Position numbers and translations under genes: made by a program. From positions 1 to 31,963 of the IMG/VR virus record IMGVR_UViG_3300042890_000645: 31,963 nucleotides of DNA; one strand, 5' to 3'. Of this stretch, positions 1 through 8,457 are shown one piece after another. The first letter of the stretch is position 1; each line of letters opens with the position of its first letter. A model generated the notes under the pieces. That model did not search any database. It saw nothing but the letters and a program-made list of their open reading frames with translations, and was not told where the DNA came from. This DNA is from a virus.

Positions 1-38
1 TTTTTGTTGTTCATAACTGATTTTTTTGTGTTTTTCAT
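1..38 (-). CDS. Start of a gene running off the left edge (partial)
   Basis: Only the first codons are present. An ATG at 38 opens MKNTKKSVMNNK and continues in frame past position 1; a second in-frame ATG at 14 is preceded by AGTT, the same context found before several early genes at the right end, so 14 may be the true start. A promoter of the phage's repeated type lies at 84-115 in the correct orientation, which supports a real gene. Too little is visible to assign a function. Confidence 0.4.
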   Translation of the reverse strand, partial: MKNTKKSVMNNK

Positions 39-83
39 ATTAAATAATTTTTATATATACTCCCTCTCATTGTTGGGAATACC

Positions 84-115
84 CAAATATACGAAAAATA
101 CTTTAATCTACCAAA
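84..115 (-). promoter_or_regulatory. Bacteroidota-type promoter, copy 1
   Basis: On the minus strand TTTG (115-112) is followed after exactly 20 bp by TATATTTG (91-84), a full match to the Bacteroidota -33/-7 consensus (TTTG, TAnnTTTG). The block shares GGTA just after TTTG and TTCGTATATT at the -7 end with copies at 28245-28276 and 29410-29439. It would start transcription near position 77 and drive the gene leaving the left edge. Confidence 0.8.
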
Positions 116-152
116 CATTTTCTAAACTATTTTTAAGGTTTTCTATAAGTGA

Positions 153-330
153 TTGATTATCAACGAGTTATAAAGCGTTGATTTTCAATGACTTATGGGT
201 TTTAACAAAACTTTAACATATTAAAAAAAGGTAAATATGCAAGTTATTGATTATCAATAAGTTATGAAAAATCACCTAAAATGTTGATTTTCAATGAGTT
301 ATGCAACTAATTGATTATCAACCAGTTATG
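153..330. repeat. Five imperfect 20-bp dyad repeats (iteron-like)
   Basis: Five direct copies of TTGATTWTCAAynAgTTATr lie at 153-172, 178-197, 247-266, 284-303 and 311-330. Three carry the core TTGATTATCAA, an inverted repeat with one central base; the copies at 178 and 284 carry TTGATTTTCAA, so the two types alternate A, B, A, B, A. Start-to-start spacing is 25, 69, 37 and 27 bp. The array lies in a non-coding stretch between a terminator (364-387) and a promoter (84-115). Dyads in an intergenic array suggest protein-binding sites, either operators for the leftward promoter or origin iterons; the sequence does not decide between these. Confidence 0.75.
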
Positions 331-363
331 AAAATGGGGTATTTTTGGGTAAAAATTGGGTAT

Positions 364-387
364 AAAAAAACCCCTATTTTAAGGGGT
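364..387 (-). terminator. Intrinsic terminator closing the structural transcript
   Basis: Reading leftward, ACCCCT (387-382) pairs with AGGGGT (375-370), a 6-bp stem with a 6-nt A/T loop, followed directly by seven T residues (370-364). It lies 94 bp beyond the last recognised gene (481-606) and would end the long leftward transcript. Confidence 0.75.
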
Positions 388-410
388 ATTTTCCGTATAT
401 TCTCCGATTT

Positions 411-463
411 GGTATGTAGATACCATTTATGTATTAAAGTCTCTTAAATTAGGTTATAACCTA
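411..463. other. Two short perfect dyads in the 3' untranslated region
   Basis: GGTAT-GTAG-ATACC (411-424) is a 5-bp stem with a 4-nt loop, and TAGGTTATAACCTA (450-463) is a 14-bp perfect palindrome. Both lie between the last gene and the terminator. They may be protein sites or 3'-end RNA structure; no function is assigned. Confidence 0.5.
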
Positions 464-480
464 TTTTCTGTTGATTTTTA

Positions 481-606
481 TTATCTACCTTGTCCTCTAT
501 ATCTTTTTGGTTTAGATGAATGCTTATTATATGATTTTTTAGCACTACCTTCTTTTCTTTTACCAAATGATACTTTGTTATTGCTAGATACTTTTCCCTT
601 TGCCAT
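481..606 (-). CDS. Small basic protein, 41 aa
   Basis: The ATG at 606 begins MAKGKVSSNNKVSFG and the frame ends KRYRGQGR at a TAA at 481-483. About a third of the residues are Lys or Arg and there is no acidic patch except one Glu. Small basic proteins ending in YRGQGR occur at the end of the tail gene cluster of related Bacteroidota phages (recalled, not searched). The gene overlaps the end of the preceding membrane protein gene by 23 bases, typical translational coupling. Its charge suggests nucleic acid or capsid-interior binding, which is inference only. Confidence 0.65.
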   Translation of the reverse strand: MAKGKVSSNNKVSFGKRKEGSAKKSYNKHSSKPKRYRGQGR

Positions 607-862
607 CCATTAAGTATTTTACTTCTGTTTCCAATCTTGCAACTTGTGCAGTTAAATTTATTATGATTGCTCTCATCTCATCCTTTTCTTTTGATGATTG
701 TTCTAACAGAGCTTCTAATTTAGATATTCTACTTTGGCAATCGTTTCTGATAAATCTTTCATCATCTTCTTTATGTGCAGCTCTTTTCTCAAAGTATCTC
801 CATGCACCTGCACCACCTAATGTGGTTATAGCTGTTATGATTACGGTGTATATATTCTCCAT
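584..862 (-). CDS. Membrane-anchored coiled-coil protein, holin/spanin-like position
   Basis: The start at 862 (MENIYTVIIT) is preferred over the upstream ATG at 910 because the previous gene stops at 864-866, only one base before it. The 92-residue product has one N-terminal hydrophobic segment (about residues 4-20, IYTVIITAITTLGGAGAW) and then a charged helical region with heptad-like leucines (about 45-85). One transmembrane helix followed by a coiled coil near the end of the structural operon fits a lysis-associated or membrane-tethered phage protein. No holin family was recognised with certainty and no endolysin was found nearby. Confidence 0.6.
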   Translation of the reverse strand: MENIYTVIITAITTLGGAGAWRYFEKRAAHKEDDERFIRNDCQSRISKLEALLEQSSKEKDEMRAIIINLTAQVARLETEVKYLMDGKGKSI

Positions 863-863
863 A

Positions 864-1187
864 TTAATCTTCTTTTTCTTCTGGCACACAATTTGGAACC
901 ATTCTACCATCTAACTCTTTCATTCCTATTGCAACATATCCTTCCCAACATGCTCCTTCTAATCCATCTTCTGCAAATAAGTTGATACCTCTAAAATCAG
1001 TATCGTATGCTACTTTAGCCATTACTTTTGCAGATGTATCGGTTATCTTACTCATATTATCTTTTCTCCAATAAGAGTAGCAAATAGCTGCAGCTTGGTC
1101 TTGTTCGTATCCTGCTGATACTTCTTCTGATATACATCTTCCAATAAAATCAGCCTCTTTCTCGTTTGGTTTTACTTTAACTGGCAT
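864..1187 (-). CDS. Conserved phage hypothetical protein next to the protease
   Basis: The 107-residue product begins MPVKVKPNEKEADFIGRC. The N-terminal part carries a motif EADFIGRC...YEQDQAAAICYSYW (residues 11-40) that recurs in proteins beside XkdF-type proteases in many phages. The C-terminal part carries CWEGYVAIGMK (about 80-90) and ends with a PNCVP motif (about 97-101), another short module seen fused to or next to such proteases. Four cysteines are present. The gene lies 10 bp after a 108-residue unknown and stops immediately before the membrane protein gene. Role unknown; capsid assembly or maturation is a guess from context. Confidence 0.7.
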   Translation of the reverse strand: MPVKVKPNEKEADFIGRCISEEVSAGYEQDQAAAICYSYWRKDNMSKITDTSAKVMAKVAYDTDFRGINLFAEDGLEGACWEGYVAIGMKELDGRMVPNCVPEEKED

Positions 1188-1196
1188 AATATTTTT

Positions 1197-1523
1197 TTAA
1201 TAAATTATCGTATATGATTTACCTTCAAATTTAAATGAAGATATATTATCGTATGTTAGGGTTCTCCAACCTTCTATTGTATTAGGTGCTTCCAAATTAA
1301 CCATACCTTCAGCTTCTTTTGTAAAACTTTGGTCACTTGCTGAAAAGTTATCACCCCAAAATACTTCGTGTTTAGTTCTATGTGTTGGTGGTATTGCAGT
1401 TCTCCACTTTATCTCCATTGTGTTTGTAGAAGATGTTCTTTTCAACATTCTCTTAAACTCCAATATTGATACCTTTGGTAATGCAAATCTATCTATATTC
1501 TTTATGTAAGTTTCTTGGTTCAT
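1197..1523 (-). CDS. Hypothetical protein, 108 aa
   Basis: The product begins MNQETYIKNIDRFALPKVSI and ends with SFKFEGKSYTIIY. It is soluble in composition, mixed alpha/beta, with a Trp-rich centre (WRTAIPPTHR, EVFWGDNF). No family was recognised. It starts one base after the protease gene ends (1525) and is followed by the EADF/PNCVP protein, so it is probably co-translated with the maturation genes. Confidence 0.65.
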   Translation of the reverse strand: MNQETYIKNIDRFALPKVSILEFKRMLKRTSSTNTMEIKWRTAIPPTHRTKHEVFWGDNFSASDQSFTKEAEGMVNLEAPNTIEGWRTLTYDNISSFKFEGKSYTIIY

Positions 1524-1524
1524 A

Positions 1525-2709
1525 TTATTTCAATGCTGGTGCTACACTACCACTAGCAACTTCACCTGGATAAGATGATGTAATAGATGGTTGTGCTTCC
1601 AATTCTTCTATATGATAAAGATATTCACTAGTTTCAGTATGAACTGCTCCTGTCATTAATCTACCATCAGGACCTTTATGTGTTGGGCCTGTATATAATT
1701 TACCATCAGCAGTATAATGTGGAACACCTTCTGCATTCTCTTGTAATAATCCTAATTCTTTTAATTTATTGTGTGCCCATCTACCTGCTGCTAACCCTCC
1801 CCAACTCATCATCATCAGATAACCACATCCATCCCCGAATGATTTTGATGTTTCCAAATCTACTTCATGTCTACTAACATATGAGTAGATGCGTTTGATT
1901 GTATCCACCGAGATAGGTTCACCTTTAGCCAACTGGTTTACACGCTGCTTACCAACGGCAGTTCCGCAAGAACCCCATCCGTTTTTTTCTACCCAATCCA
2001 ACGCTCTCTTTGCATTGTTCTTAACTCCTTCTGGATAATCTGAATAAGACTCAAATTCTATTCTTTCTCTTTTCTTAAATCTTTTATCCTTCTTTATAAT
2101 TGCTTTGATTTGACCTAAAAAGATTTCTGCTTCTTCTTCTGTAAAATCATTAATATCTTTCTCTAATGATAAAGTAATGTTGCTCTTCTTGTGTTCAAAA
2201 ATCCCTTCAATACTGAAGCCAGCAAATTCACCTTGCTTTACTCTTTCCCATACCTTTGGATTATCTTCAACTGAATAAATTGAAAACCATGTTCCTTTTG
2301 GTAATGTAAATCCGTATAAGTTTGATTTATCTTTTGTTGGAGTTTCAACTATCCAACTCTCAACCATTGTAATTCCAGATGTTTTATTTCCGTGCTCTAA
2401 TGTCACCTCTGATAATAGTTTATTTTTCATAAACTTTCTGGAAATCTTTTCGATGGTTTCAGGTTTGAAATATACCCAGTATTTAGTTCCATCTTCTTTT
2501 AAACGAAGTATCTTTTGATTAGGCACTAACATAGGGCCTGCAATTAACATCTTTTCATCATTAACTGCTTCAAAATTATATTGTTTATTTAACCAAACAT
2601 AATCTCTTTCTATGGCCGGTGATGCTACTAATGAATTAGCAAATACACCATCTTCCTCATCGACTAATACTAGTTCAAATAATTCTTCTGTATTTTTATC
2701 TCTTACCAT
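1525..2709 (-). CDS. XkdF-type putative phage maturation protease
   Basis: The 394-residue protein has an N-terminal XkdF-like domain (about residues 10-175). Visible hallmarks are NSLVASPAIE (25-34), the GPMLVPNQKILR strand (58-69), TLEHG with H106, and GFSIEG with S166; the His and Ser are the expected catalytic pair of this putative serine protease family. The C-terminal part (about 215-320) is a separate helical module with YPEGVKNNAKRALDW and a GTAVGKQRVNQLAKGEPIS motif, a domain often joined to phage prohead proteases. The protein should process scaffold and capsid during head maturation. Its place after the tape measure, about 14 kb from the capsid gene, is unusual. Confidence 0.75.
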   Translation of the reverse strand: MVRDKNTEELFELVLVDEEDGVFANSLVASPAIERDYVWLNKQYNFEAVNDEKMLIAGPMLVPNQKILRLKEDGTKYWVYFKPETIEKISRKFMKNKLLSEVTLEHGNKTSGITMVESWIVETPTKDKSNLYGFTLPKGTWFSIYSVEDNPKVWERVKQGEFAGFSIEGIFEHKKSNITLSLEKDINDFTEEEAEIFLGQIKAIIKKDKRFKKRERIEFESYSDYPEGVKNNAKRALDWVEKNGWGSCGTAVGKQRVNQLAKGEPISVDTIKRIYSYVSRHEVDLETSKSFGDGCGYLMMMSWGGLAAGRWAHNKLKELGLLQENAEGVPHYTADGKLYTGPTHKGPDGRLMTGAVHTETSEYLYHIEELEAQPSITSSYPGEVASGSVAPALK

Positions 2710-2740
2710 GTTATATAAACATTAAAATCTTATAAAATAG

Positions 2741-4504
2741 TTATCCTCCACTAAATGTTGCAGCTCTAGAAGTTCTCCTATCTAATGCCTGTGCAGAACT
2801 AATATCTCCACTTACAACATATGCACGGATTGGTTTTTGTGCTGCTGATATTGTTTCACCTATTTGTTGTGTAGGATTTTGTCCACCTGTTGTTTGTATT
2901 TGAGGTGCAGTCACGCTTGCTACTGTCGGTGGTGTTGGAATAGATGAACCTTGTATTGCAGTTCCACCTGCACTTGCACCTGTTCCACCTGATTTACCTT
3001 TACCCGATGATAAGATTGCTGCAATTTGTGCTGCAGATGATACACCAACTGCTGCAACTTGCAAACCTGTATTTACTTTCACAGCTGCCTTACCTGCAAT
3101 ACCACCCGCTACTGCTGCTTTACCTGCTGAAATTTCAGCAACACCTAATGCTGCAGTGAATGGGTTTACTAATTTTGGAATACCTGCTAATATTGCTGCA
3201 TTACCTGTTGCAATTGCTTTATCGTATTCAAATTGTGCAGCTCTAGCATTTACTAATATCTGTCCGATAGAAGATGCAGCATTGATTGCAACTTGTGCAA
3301 TACCAAATGCTTTTGCCATAGAACTACCCTGTTCAAATACATTTATCAATGAACCGAAGATACCTGCAATATTTGAACCTAAATCAACCCACGATTGTGA
3401 TACCGCTTGATTGGTTTTAAATGTCACATCTTGTCTATCTTCCTCTAATTTTTTAATTTTTTCGTATTGGTCTAACTGAAACTTTGCATACTCATCTGCT
3501 AACTTCTTCTTTTCTTCAGCATCCTTTTCAGCCTTTTCTTTTTCTTTATCTCTATACTTCTTATCAATTTCAGCAAGTGCATTTGCCTGTGCTTCTTTTA
3601 ATTGAGTTGTATCATCACCATACTTTGTTGCAAGATATAATAGTTTTGAATAATGTTCATTTACTTTATATTCCTCTGCTTCTCTTTCAGAAAGTAATTC
3701 TAAAAATGCTTCTTTCTGACCATCCAACAATTCTTTTAATTCTTCTTCTCTTTTTCTCTTTGCTTCTTCAGCAGCTTCATCTCTATCTTTCTTTTGTTCT
3801 TTAAGGTTTTCTTTTTGAGTTTTAGTCATTTTCTTTTGACCTTGCTCAAATCTTCCAACTGCTGCATTGTAATTATCATCAAAGGATGTCACGCTTGCTT
3901 TTGCATCTTCCCATGCACCTTTGAAATCACCTTTAAATAATTTTACAACTGCTCCACCTAATTTACCAAGAGATTGGAATACAGCTGTGACGGATGAATA
4001 AACTACTTTGAATGCTTGCGTCACATACGGCATTACATTAAGTGCTAATTCAATAAACCCATCTATTAGGGGTTGTAATGCACCCAATACACCATTTAAT
4101 GCCTGTTCAAACATTATAACGATTGGTTCAAACTTCTTCATTGTCTCTTCAGACTTTGATAGAGCAGCAACCAATCCACCTATAAGTGAAACGATTAAAC
4201 CAATACCTGTTGCTTTTAATGCAGCACCAAATGATACCGTTGCAACTTTTGCTTTATTTAAAGCTCCAGCTAATGCACCAATTGGGCCACCTGCTGACTC
4301 TAATGAGTCAATTAAATCAGCTGATTGATTTTTAGCACCTTTGATTTTATCCTCTAAATCATCAATAGCACCTACTAACTTTTTGAAATCCTCACTACCA
4401 GCAGCAGTTTGTTTCAATTGTAATTTCAATGCTTTTAGATTAGCAATTGTAGGCTCTATGTTAGAGTTAATATCTAAATTAACGGTCACTTTCTTTTCGG
4501 CCAT
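2741..4504 (-). CDS. Tail tape measure protein
   Basis: The 587-residue protein starts MAEKKVTVNLDINSN. It has an N-terminal helical region, hydrophobic Gly/Ala-rich segments (about 93-116 and 135-160), a long highly charged coiled coil (about 222-358), a second Ala/Gly-rich hydrophobic stretch (about 385-490), and a Gly/Ser-rich tail ending RAYVVSGDISSAQALDRR, a C-terminal motif seen in tape measures of Bacteroidota phages. This architecture is typical of the protein that fills the tail lumen and sets tail length; at about 0.15 nm per residue it would imply a tail near 90 nm. Every Val-Thr pair uses GTG or GTC for Val (see findings). Confidence 0.85.
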   Translation of the reverse strand: MAEKKVTVNLDINSNIEPTIANLKALKLQLKQTAAGSEDFKKLVGAIDDLEDKIKGAKNQSADLIDSLESAGGPIGALAGALNKAKVATVSFGAALKATGIGLIVSLIGGLVAALSKSEETMKKFEPIVIMFEQALNGVLGALQPLIDGFIELALNVMPYVTQAFKVVYSSVTAVFQSLGKLGGAVVKLFKGDFKGAWEDAKASVTSFDDNYNAAVGRFEQGQKKMTKTQKENLKEQKKDRDEAAEEAKRKREEELKELLDGQKEAFLELLSEREAEEYKVNEHYSKLLYLATKYGDDTTQLKEAQANALAEIDKKYRDKEKEKAEKDAEEKKKLADEYAKFQLDQYEKIKKLEEDRQDVTFKTNQAVSQSWVDLGSNIAGIFGSLINVFEQGSSMAKAFGIAQVAINAASSIGQILVNARAAQFEYDKAIATGNAAILAGIPKLVNPFTAALGVAEISAGKAAVAGGIAGKAAVKVNTGLQVAAVGVSSAAQIAAILSSGKGKSGGTGASAGGTAIQGSSIPTPPTVASVTAPQIQTTGGQNPTQQIGETISAAQKPIRAYVVSGDISSAQALDRRTSRAATFSGG

Positions 4505-4638
4505 AATCTGCGTTTGATGTGTTTACCTAATGTTTTCCAATTATATGGAGTTGCGTATTTACCTTTTGCAATATCAACATTTTCACTTATTCCGTAAAAC
4601 TCATTTGTTTGCAAAATATCAATAATTACCTTTATCAT
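4486..4638 (-). CDS. Small hypothetical protein overlapping the tape measure start, 50 aa
   Basis: The ATG at 4638 opens MIKVIIDILQTNEFYGISEN and the frame ends KRRLWPKRK at a TGA at 4486-4488, overlapping the tape measure start by 19 bases in another frame. The C-terminal third is basic (KTLGKHIKRR). Without this gene there would be a 152-bp hole in an otherwise packed operon. The overlap suggests translational coupling to the tape measure. No family recognised. Confidence 0.6.
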   Translation of the reverse strand: MIKVIIDILQTNEFYGISENVDIAKGKYATPYNWKTLGKHIKRRLWPKRK

Positions 4639-4656
4639 ACTATATAAACAATTAAA

Positions 4657-5592
4657 TTAAGATATATAAGTGATGTTGGATTTACTACCTACTTTCTCTA
4701 CCCATTTATAATACTCATAAGAACAATAATCCTGTGAAATTTGGAGGTTTATTCCATAAGGTAAGGTATTTGTATATCCACCTTTATAGAACAAATTTTG
4801 AGCCATTTCTGTCACTCCTGCATTATGTAAGAATTGTTTACCTTGCATAAATTCTATTTTATCAGTTGCCCAACAAAAAGATAACTTATCACTAATCTTT
4901 ACTTCATTTCCAAAATACCATGCATTCCAAAGTAATGACCACATTCCTGCAGTCCATTTTTGTATTGGATAATCACCATCATGTTTTTTTTGGTATAGAT
5001 GTTCTGTCTCACAAAACATTTTATATAACTGAATACTATCCCTTTCAACTTTATTCCAAAAAGAGTATGTAGAGTTTTTAATTAAATGTTGTGCACCACC
5101 TGAATTTGAATTACATATCTTTGCTATTATACCATCCAATCCAACTATATCTAACATTCTTTGATATACATCTTCACCTTTTTGCATGATGTAATCGTAA
5201 TTGATATAAGATTTCGTATCACTAAAATACCAAATCTTATCTGCAAGTAATTCCCAATTTTGTTCAAATGGTTTTAACAATATTGTATCACTATCGTGAA
5301 ACATTATTATTTCATTCTCTAATTCAGGGAATGCTCTAAAATGTTGTTTTACTGCATTAAAATAAATAGAAGGGATATAAGACTTATCACTCCTACTATC
5401 ATTATAAAAGTAAAAATGAATGAACGGATAATTTCTCTGCAAAAGTTGAATTTCTTTCGGTAAATCACCATCCACAAGAAATAGAACATGAATATCGTTA
5501 GGAGAAACCCCATTTTCTACAAAATTATTTATATAAACTTCTACTTGCCATGCATAATAGATTGTTGCAGGTTGTGCAGATATCCATTTCAT
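4657..5592 (-). CDS. Glycosyltransferase-like protein (GT-A type, DxD motif)
   Basis: The 311-residue protein begins MKWISAQPATIYYAWQVEVY. It has the layout of a GT-A nucleotide-sugar transferase: beta strand VLFLVDGD (36-43), IIMFHDSDTILLKP (95-108) with the metal-binding DxD as D100-S101-D102, an acceptor-side segment SNSGGAQHLI (162-171), and a late histidine in FLHNAG (254-259). No signal peptide or membrane segment is seen. It lies directly downstream of the gene for a tail protein with a long Thr/Ser tract, one base apart. A role in glycosylating that protein is an inference; modifying host glycans or another virion protein is also possible. Exact family is uncertain. Confidence 0.65.
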   Translation of the reverse strand: MKWISAQPATIYYAWQVEVYINNFVENGVSPNDIHVLFLVDGDLPKEIQLLQRNYPFIHFYFYNDSRSDKSYIPSIYFNAVKQHFRAFPELENEIIMFHDSDTILLKPFEQNWELLADKIWYFSDTKSYINYDYIMQKGEDVYQRMLDIVGLDGIIAKICNSNSGGAQHLIKNSTYSFWNKVERDSIQLYKMFCETEHLYQKKHDGDYPIQKWTAGMWSLLWNAWYFGNEVKISDKLSFCWATDKIEFMQGKQFLHNAGVTEMAQNLFYKGGYTNTLPYGINLQISQDYCSYEYYKWVEKVGSKSNITYIS

Positions 5593-5593
5593 A

Positions 5594-6418
5594 TTAACAA
5601 ATAGCGTTTACGGAGAATATTAAATTAGGACTTCCTCCAATTGTTCCTGTGACAATACATCCAGTAAATACCGTGCTATTTCCATCAACAGTTCCACCAA
5701 CTCCACTTCCACCACATCCAGTTGCACTCCAATATCCTGTTGAAGAGTTTGTATTTGTTATTTGATAACTAGAACAATCAGGTGCTAAAGTAGTTGTAGT
5801 TGTGGTCGTTGTCGTTGTAGTAGTCGATGTCGTTGTTGTCGATGTTGTAGTAGTCGATGTTGTTGTAGTTGTTGTAGTTGTTGGCGTATTGCTTTCAGCA
5901 GATGCAAATGTATCAGGAATGATTGGCCCTAATAATTGTAAATTACATTCACCTGTTTTAAGTGAGTAATCATTAATTGCTCTTAAATGATAATAGTTTC
6001 CTCTGAAATTTACAATATCGTTTAATTGTATTTCATAATAATCTTTCAAAGGAATAATTGCAGAACAATTTAATAATCTCGTTCTAGGGTCATACAATAA
6101 TCCTACATAAGTTGACCAATATGTTGAATATAAACTATCTGTTGGTATTTCACCATAAGCTGCATTTTCATTATTAAAAAGTAATGATTTACTATCAGTT
6201 GTTGGAAAACTACCACTTACTACATTATAGTTGTCAAAATATGGAAATACATTTTGTTCATATGTCACTCCACCAAAGGCAGCTGACCCACTTTCAATAT
6301 AATAACCTTCACAATCTATCAAACCATTGTAAAAAAGTAAACGAGGTAAAACTCTAGCCGGTGCAAAGGTTGCATTGGAAATATATGTTGGTATGTATAT
6401 TGGTATAATTTGACTCAT
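5594..6418 (-). CDS. Tail tip protein with Thr/Ser mucin-like linker
   Basis: The 274-residue protein has three parts. Residues 1-176 look like the continuation of a tail hub, with RLLNCSAIIPLKDYYEIQL (114-132) and FRGNYYHLRAI (138-148), strings typical of tail-tip proteins in these phages. Residues 178-210 are almost only Thr with three Ser, a mucin-like linker. Residues 215-274 form a small Cys/Gly/Ser-rich beta domain with four cysteines, probably the exposed tip. It follows the 675-residue hub gene and precedes the glycosyltransferase gene. The linker should be extended and is an obvious O-glycosylation target. Confidence 0.7.
   Translation of the reverse strand: MSQIIPIYIPTYISNATFAPARVLPRLLFYNGLIDCEGYYIESGSAAFGGVTYEQNVFPYFDNYNVVSGSFPTTDSKSLLFNNENAAYGEIPTDSLYSTYWSTYVGLLYDPRTRLLNCSAIIPLKDYYEIQLNDIVNFRGNYYHLRAINDYSLKTGECNLQLLGPIIPDTFASAESNTPTTTTTTTTSTTTTSTTTTSTTTTTTTTTTTTLAPDCSSYQITNTNSSTGYWSATGCGGSGVGGTVDGNSTVFTGCIVTGTIGGSPNLIFSVNAIC
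5789..5887 (-). repeat. Threonine-codon repeat tract
   Basis: On the minus strand this is a run of 33 near-identical ACN codons broken only by three Ser codons (TCN or AGC type). All four Thr codons are mixed (ACA, ACT, ACG, ACC) rather than one pure trinucleotide, so the amino acid tract has been kept while the DNA has diversified. It encodes residues 178-210 of the tip protein. Confidence 0.85.
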
Positions 6419-6429
6419 AATATTTTATT

Positions 6430-8457
6430 TTAACAGAAGAACCCGGTTCCATATCCAATTTCTCCGGTTGATGAATTTAATGAATATATTTCATTTGCAC
6501 CACCACCGGTATTAAATACCATCCAATTAAATCCAATAACAGGATTGTTTCCATAAGGGTCTGTGTATGCAATTTTACCACTTTGGAATGTGCCTGTATC
6601 TGTGTATAATTGATAGAATGCAGCCTCTGTAAAGTTTCCACAAACTAATCCTGCATTACTAACATAAGAAACTTTATATGTTCCAATTGAAAATACATTT
6701 GGTTGAGGATTAATTCCACCTACACTACCTGAAAGACCTGTTCCTGCTATTCTAGATAATGGAGTAGATGCAAATGTAGTTTTAACATCAAATGAACCTT
6801 GTGAATAAAAGTTTGTTGTATCTGTGTAATAAGATTTTCCGTATTCTCTATTTACTTCCTTTGAGAATTGTTGTGAAATATAATCCTGGTCTAAAGTATC
6901 TCCGAAGTTTAATTTATTTACAGCAAGACTATTTGCAGGGATTACTTCAATTGTATCATTTAAATTAATGTATTTATTAAAATCTCTTACTTGTCCGGTC
7001 TTATACCAATTATTAAATGTTTCAATAATAAAATGATTTGATTTAGTTCTATCCGGATAAATTACTAAATTAAATTTCTTTTGTAATCCTAATATAAAAT
7101 CAATTTGTTTGATACCCTGTGTTCCAAATGGCATGTTAGATGGAATATCCAACACTCTACCATCGGCAGCTTGATTAACTTGTCTAATTTCTAAAAAAGA
7201 TTTAGAGCTTCCTTGTGGGTCTAATGTCACGACAGGTTGTCCAGTAGGTGGTGCAAAATTAGGTGATTGGCGGATTTGAAAATAATAATTACCTGCTGGT
7301 ATACTATTAAATTTAAACTCACTTGCTAACTCATATGTTGTATTGATACCACCAGTTCTACTTTGTTGTAATTCATCAAAGAAGTAAATAAAAGATTGAA
7401 CTGCTTGTGTAGAATAAGGAGTTGAACTACCTGTTTCTAACATACGGATTTGCCATGTTCCATTTGCTGAAAGTGTACCTGGCATATTATTTACCGAGCA
7501 ACTTACATTTATGTTTATGTTTAATGCACCTTTTAAGTTAGTTGTTTGTTCAACTTTATATGCACCATTATTATAAAAGTCTTGTGGGTCAGATAATTCA
7601 TTATACCAAGGTAATGTATTCCAACTTCCACTAGTCAATACAACATCTGTCATACCACTACCACTAATTGCACCTATTTTTATCTTACCATATGTTTCCA
7701 AATCAACACCTGTATATTCAGGATATTTTAATGAATTATTACAAACCATATAAACATCATCTAAAAACGCTTGGTTCATAAATGATGATGAGTAAGAATA
7801 TCCTGCTTCTGCAAATATTGCATCCAATACAGGTTTAACTCTAATTGCAGGTTTAAAATTTTGAACTGTCAATGCACCATCCACATCATCCATACCAAAT
7901 AAATCTAATCCACCTTGTGTAAATCTATATCCACTACCATAATCTGCAAGTGGATAAACTATATCTCCACTAAATAAATTACCATTCCAACTTGCTGTAA
8001 TATTATCGTAAGATGAAGTGTGATTATAAATTGCTAATGAAGTTAAATCAGTTAAATAGTTTCTATTGATATCTCTTGCAAATGATGATAAAGAACCATA
8101 CAAAGTAATTTCGTAAGACTCAATAAATTTATTTGCTTTAACATTTACTTTATTCAATTGTAGATAACCTTCAATCAAATAAACAGAGTCAAAATCTATA
8201 TAACAAGGCACTTTAATATTTGTTGCAAAAAGAAATGGATTTACAATACTAATATCATAAACATGTTCAAAGAATGCATTATTTACTTTTGTTCCTGGTA
8301 AAGTAATCTGACGAGTAAAATCAGCAGGTAAAACACCTACATCAAATAACCCAGTCACATTATTAGATAACTTTATATCTTCATCCTGAAATATATCTAA
8401 TTGTGTTCCGTCTGCTACTAATCGGAAAGTAAACGCTTGTGTTGATATTATACCCAT
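6430..8457 (-). CDS. Tail hub / tail-tip structural protein
   Basis: The 675-residue protein starts MGIISTQAFTFRLVADGTQLDIF. It opens with a beta-rich region containing VLPADFTRQITLPGTKVNN (42-60), a pattern (…DFT..I.LPGT..NN) recognisable in hub-like tail proteins of Bacteroidota phages and prophages. A later segment, QIDFILGLQKKFNLVIYPD (about 452-470), resembles the phospholipase-like or hub domain strand of such proteins. It overlaps the stop of the distal tail gene by one base. Likely role: baseplate/tail-tip hub at the end of the tube, nucleating tail assembly with the tape measure. Assigned from composition, size and context. Confidence 0.6.
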   Translation of the reverse strand: MGIISTQAFTFRLVADGTQLDIFQDEDIKLSNNVTGLFDVGVLPADFTRQITLPGTKVNNAFFEHVYDISIVNPFLFATNIKVPCYIDFDSVYLIEGYLQLNKVNVKANKFIESYEITLYGSLSSFARDINRNYLTDLTSLAIYNHTSSYDNITASWNGNLFSGDIVYPLADYGSGYRFTQGGLDLFGMDDVDGALTVQNFKPAIRVKPVLDAIFAEAGYSYSSSFMNQAFLDDVYMVCNNSLKYPEYTGVDLETYGKIKIGAISGSGMTDVVLTSGSWNTLPWYNELSDPQDFYNNGAYKVEQTTNLKGALNININVSCSVNNMPGTLSANGTWQIRMLETGSSTPYSTQAVQSFIYFFDELQQSRTGGINTTYELASEFKFNSIPAGNYYFQIRQSPNFAPPTGQPVVTLDPQGSSKSFLEIRQVNQAADGRVLDIPSNMPFGTQGIKQIDFILGLQKKFNLVIYPDRTKSNHFIIETFNNWYKTGQVRDFNKYINLNDTIEVIPANSLAVNKLNFGDTLDQDYISQQFSKEVNREYGKSYYTDTTNFYSQGSFDVKTTFASTPLSRIAGTGLSGSVGGINPQPNVFSIGTYKVSYVSNAGLVCGNFTEAAFYQLYTDTGTFQSGKIAYTDPYGNNPVIGFNWMVFNTGGGANEIYSLNSSTGEIGYGTGFFC

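Noticed and set aside
153-330. CRISPR array
   Set aside because: Repeats are 20 bp with irregular spacing (25-69 bp), two alternating cores, and no spacer-like constant length; no cas gene is present.
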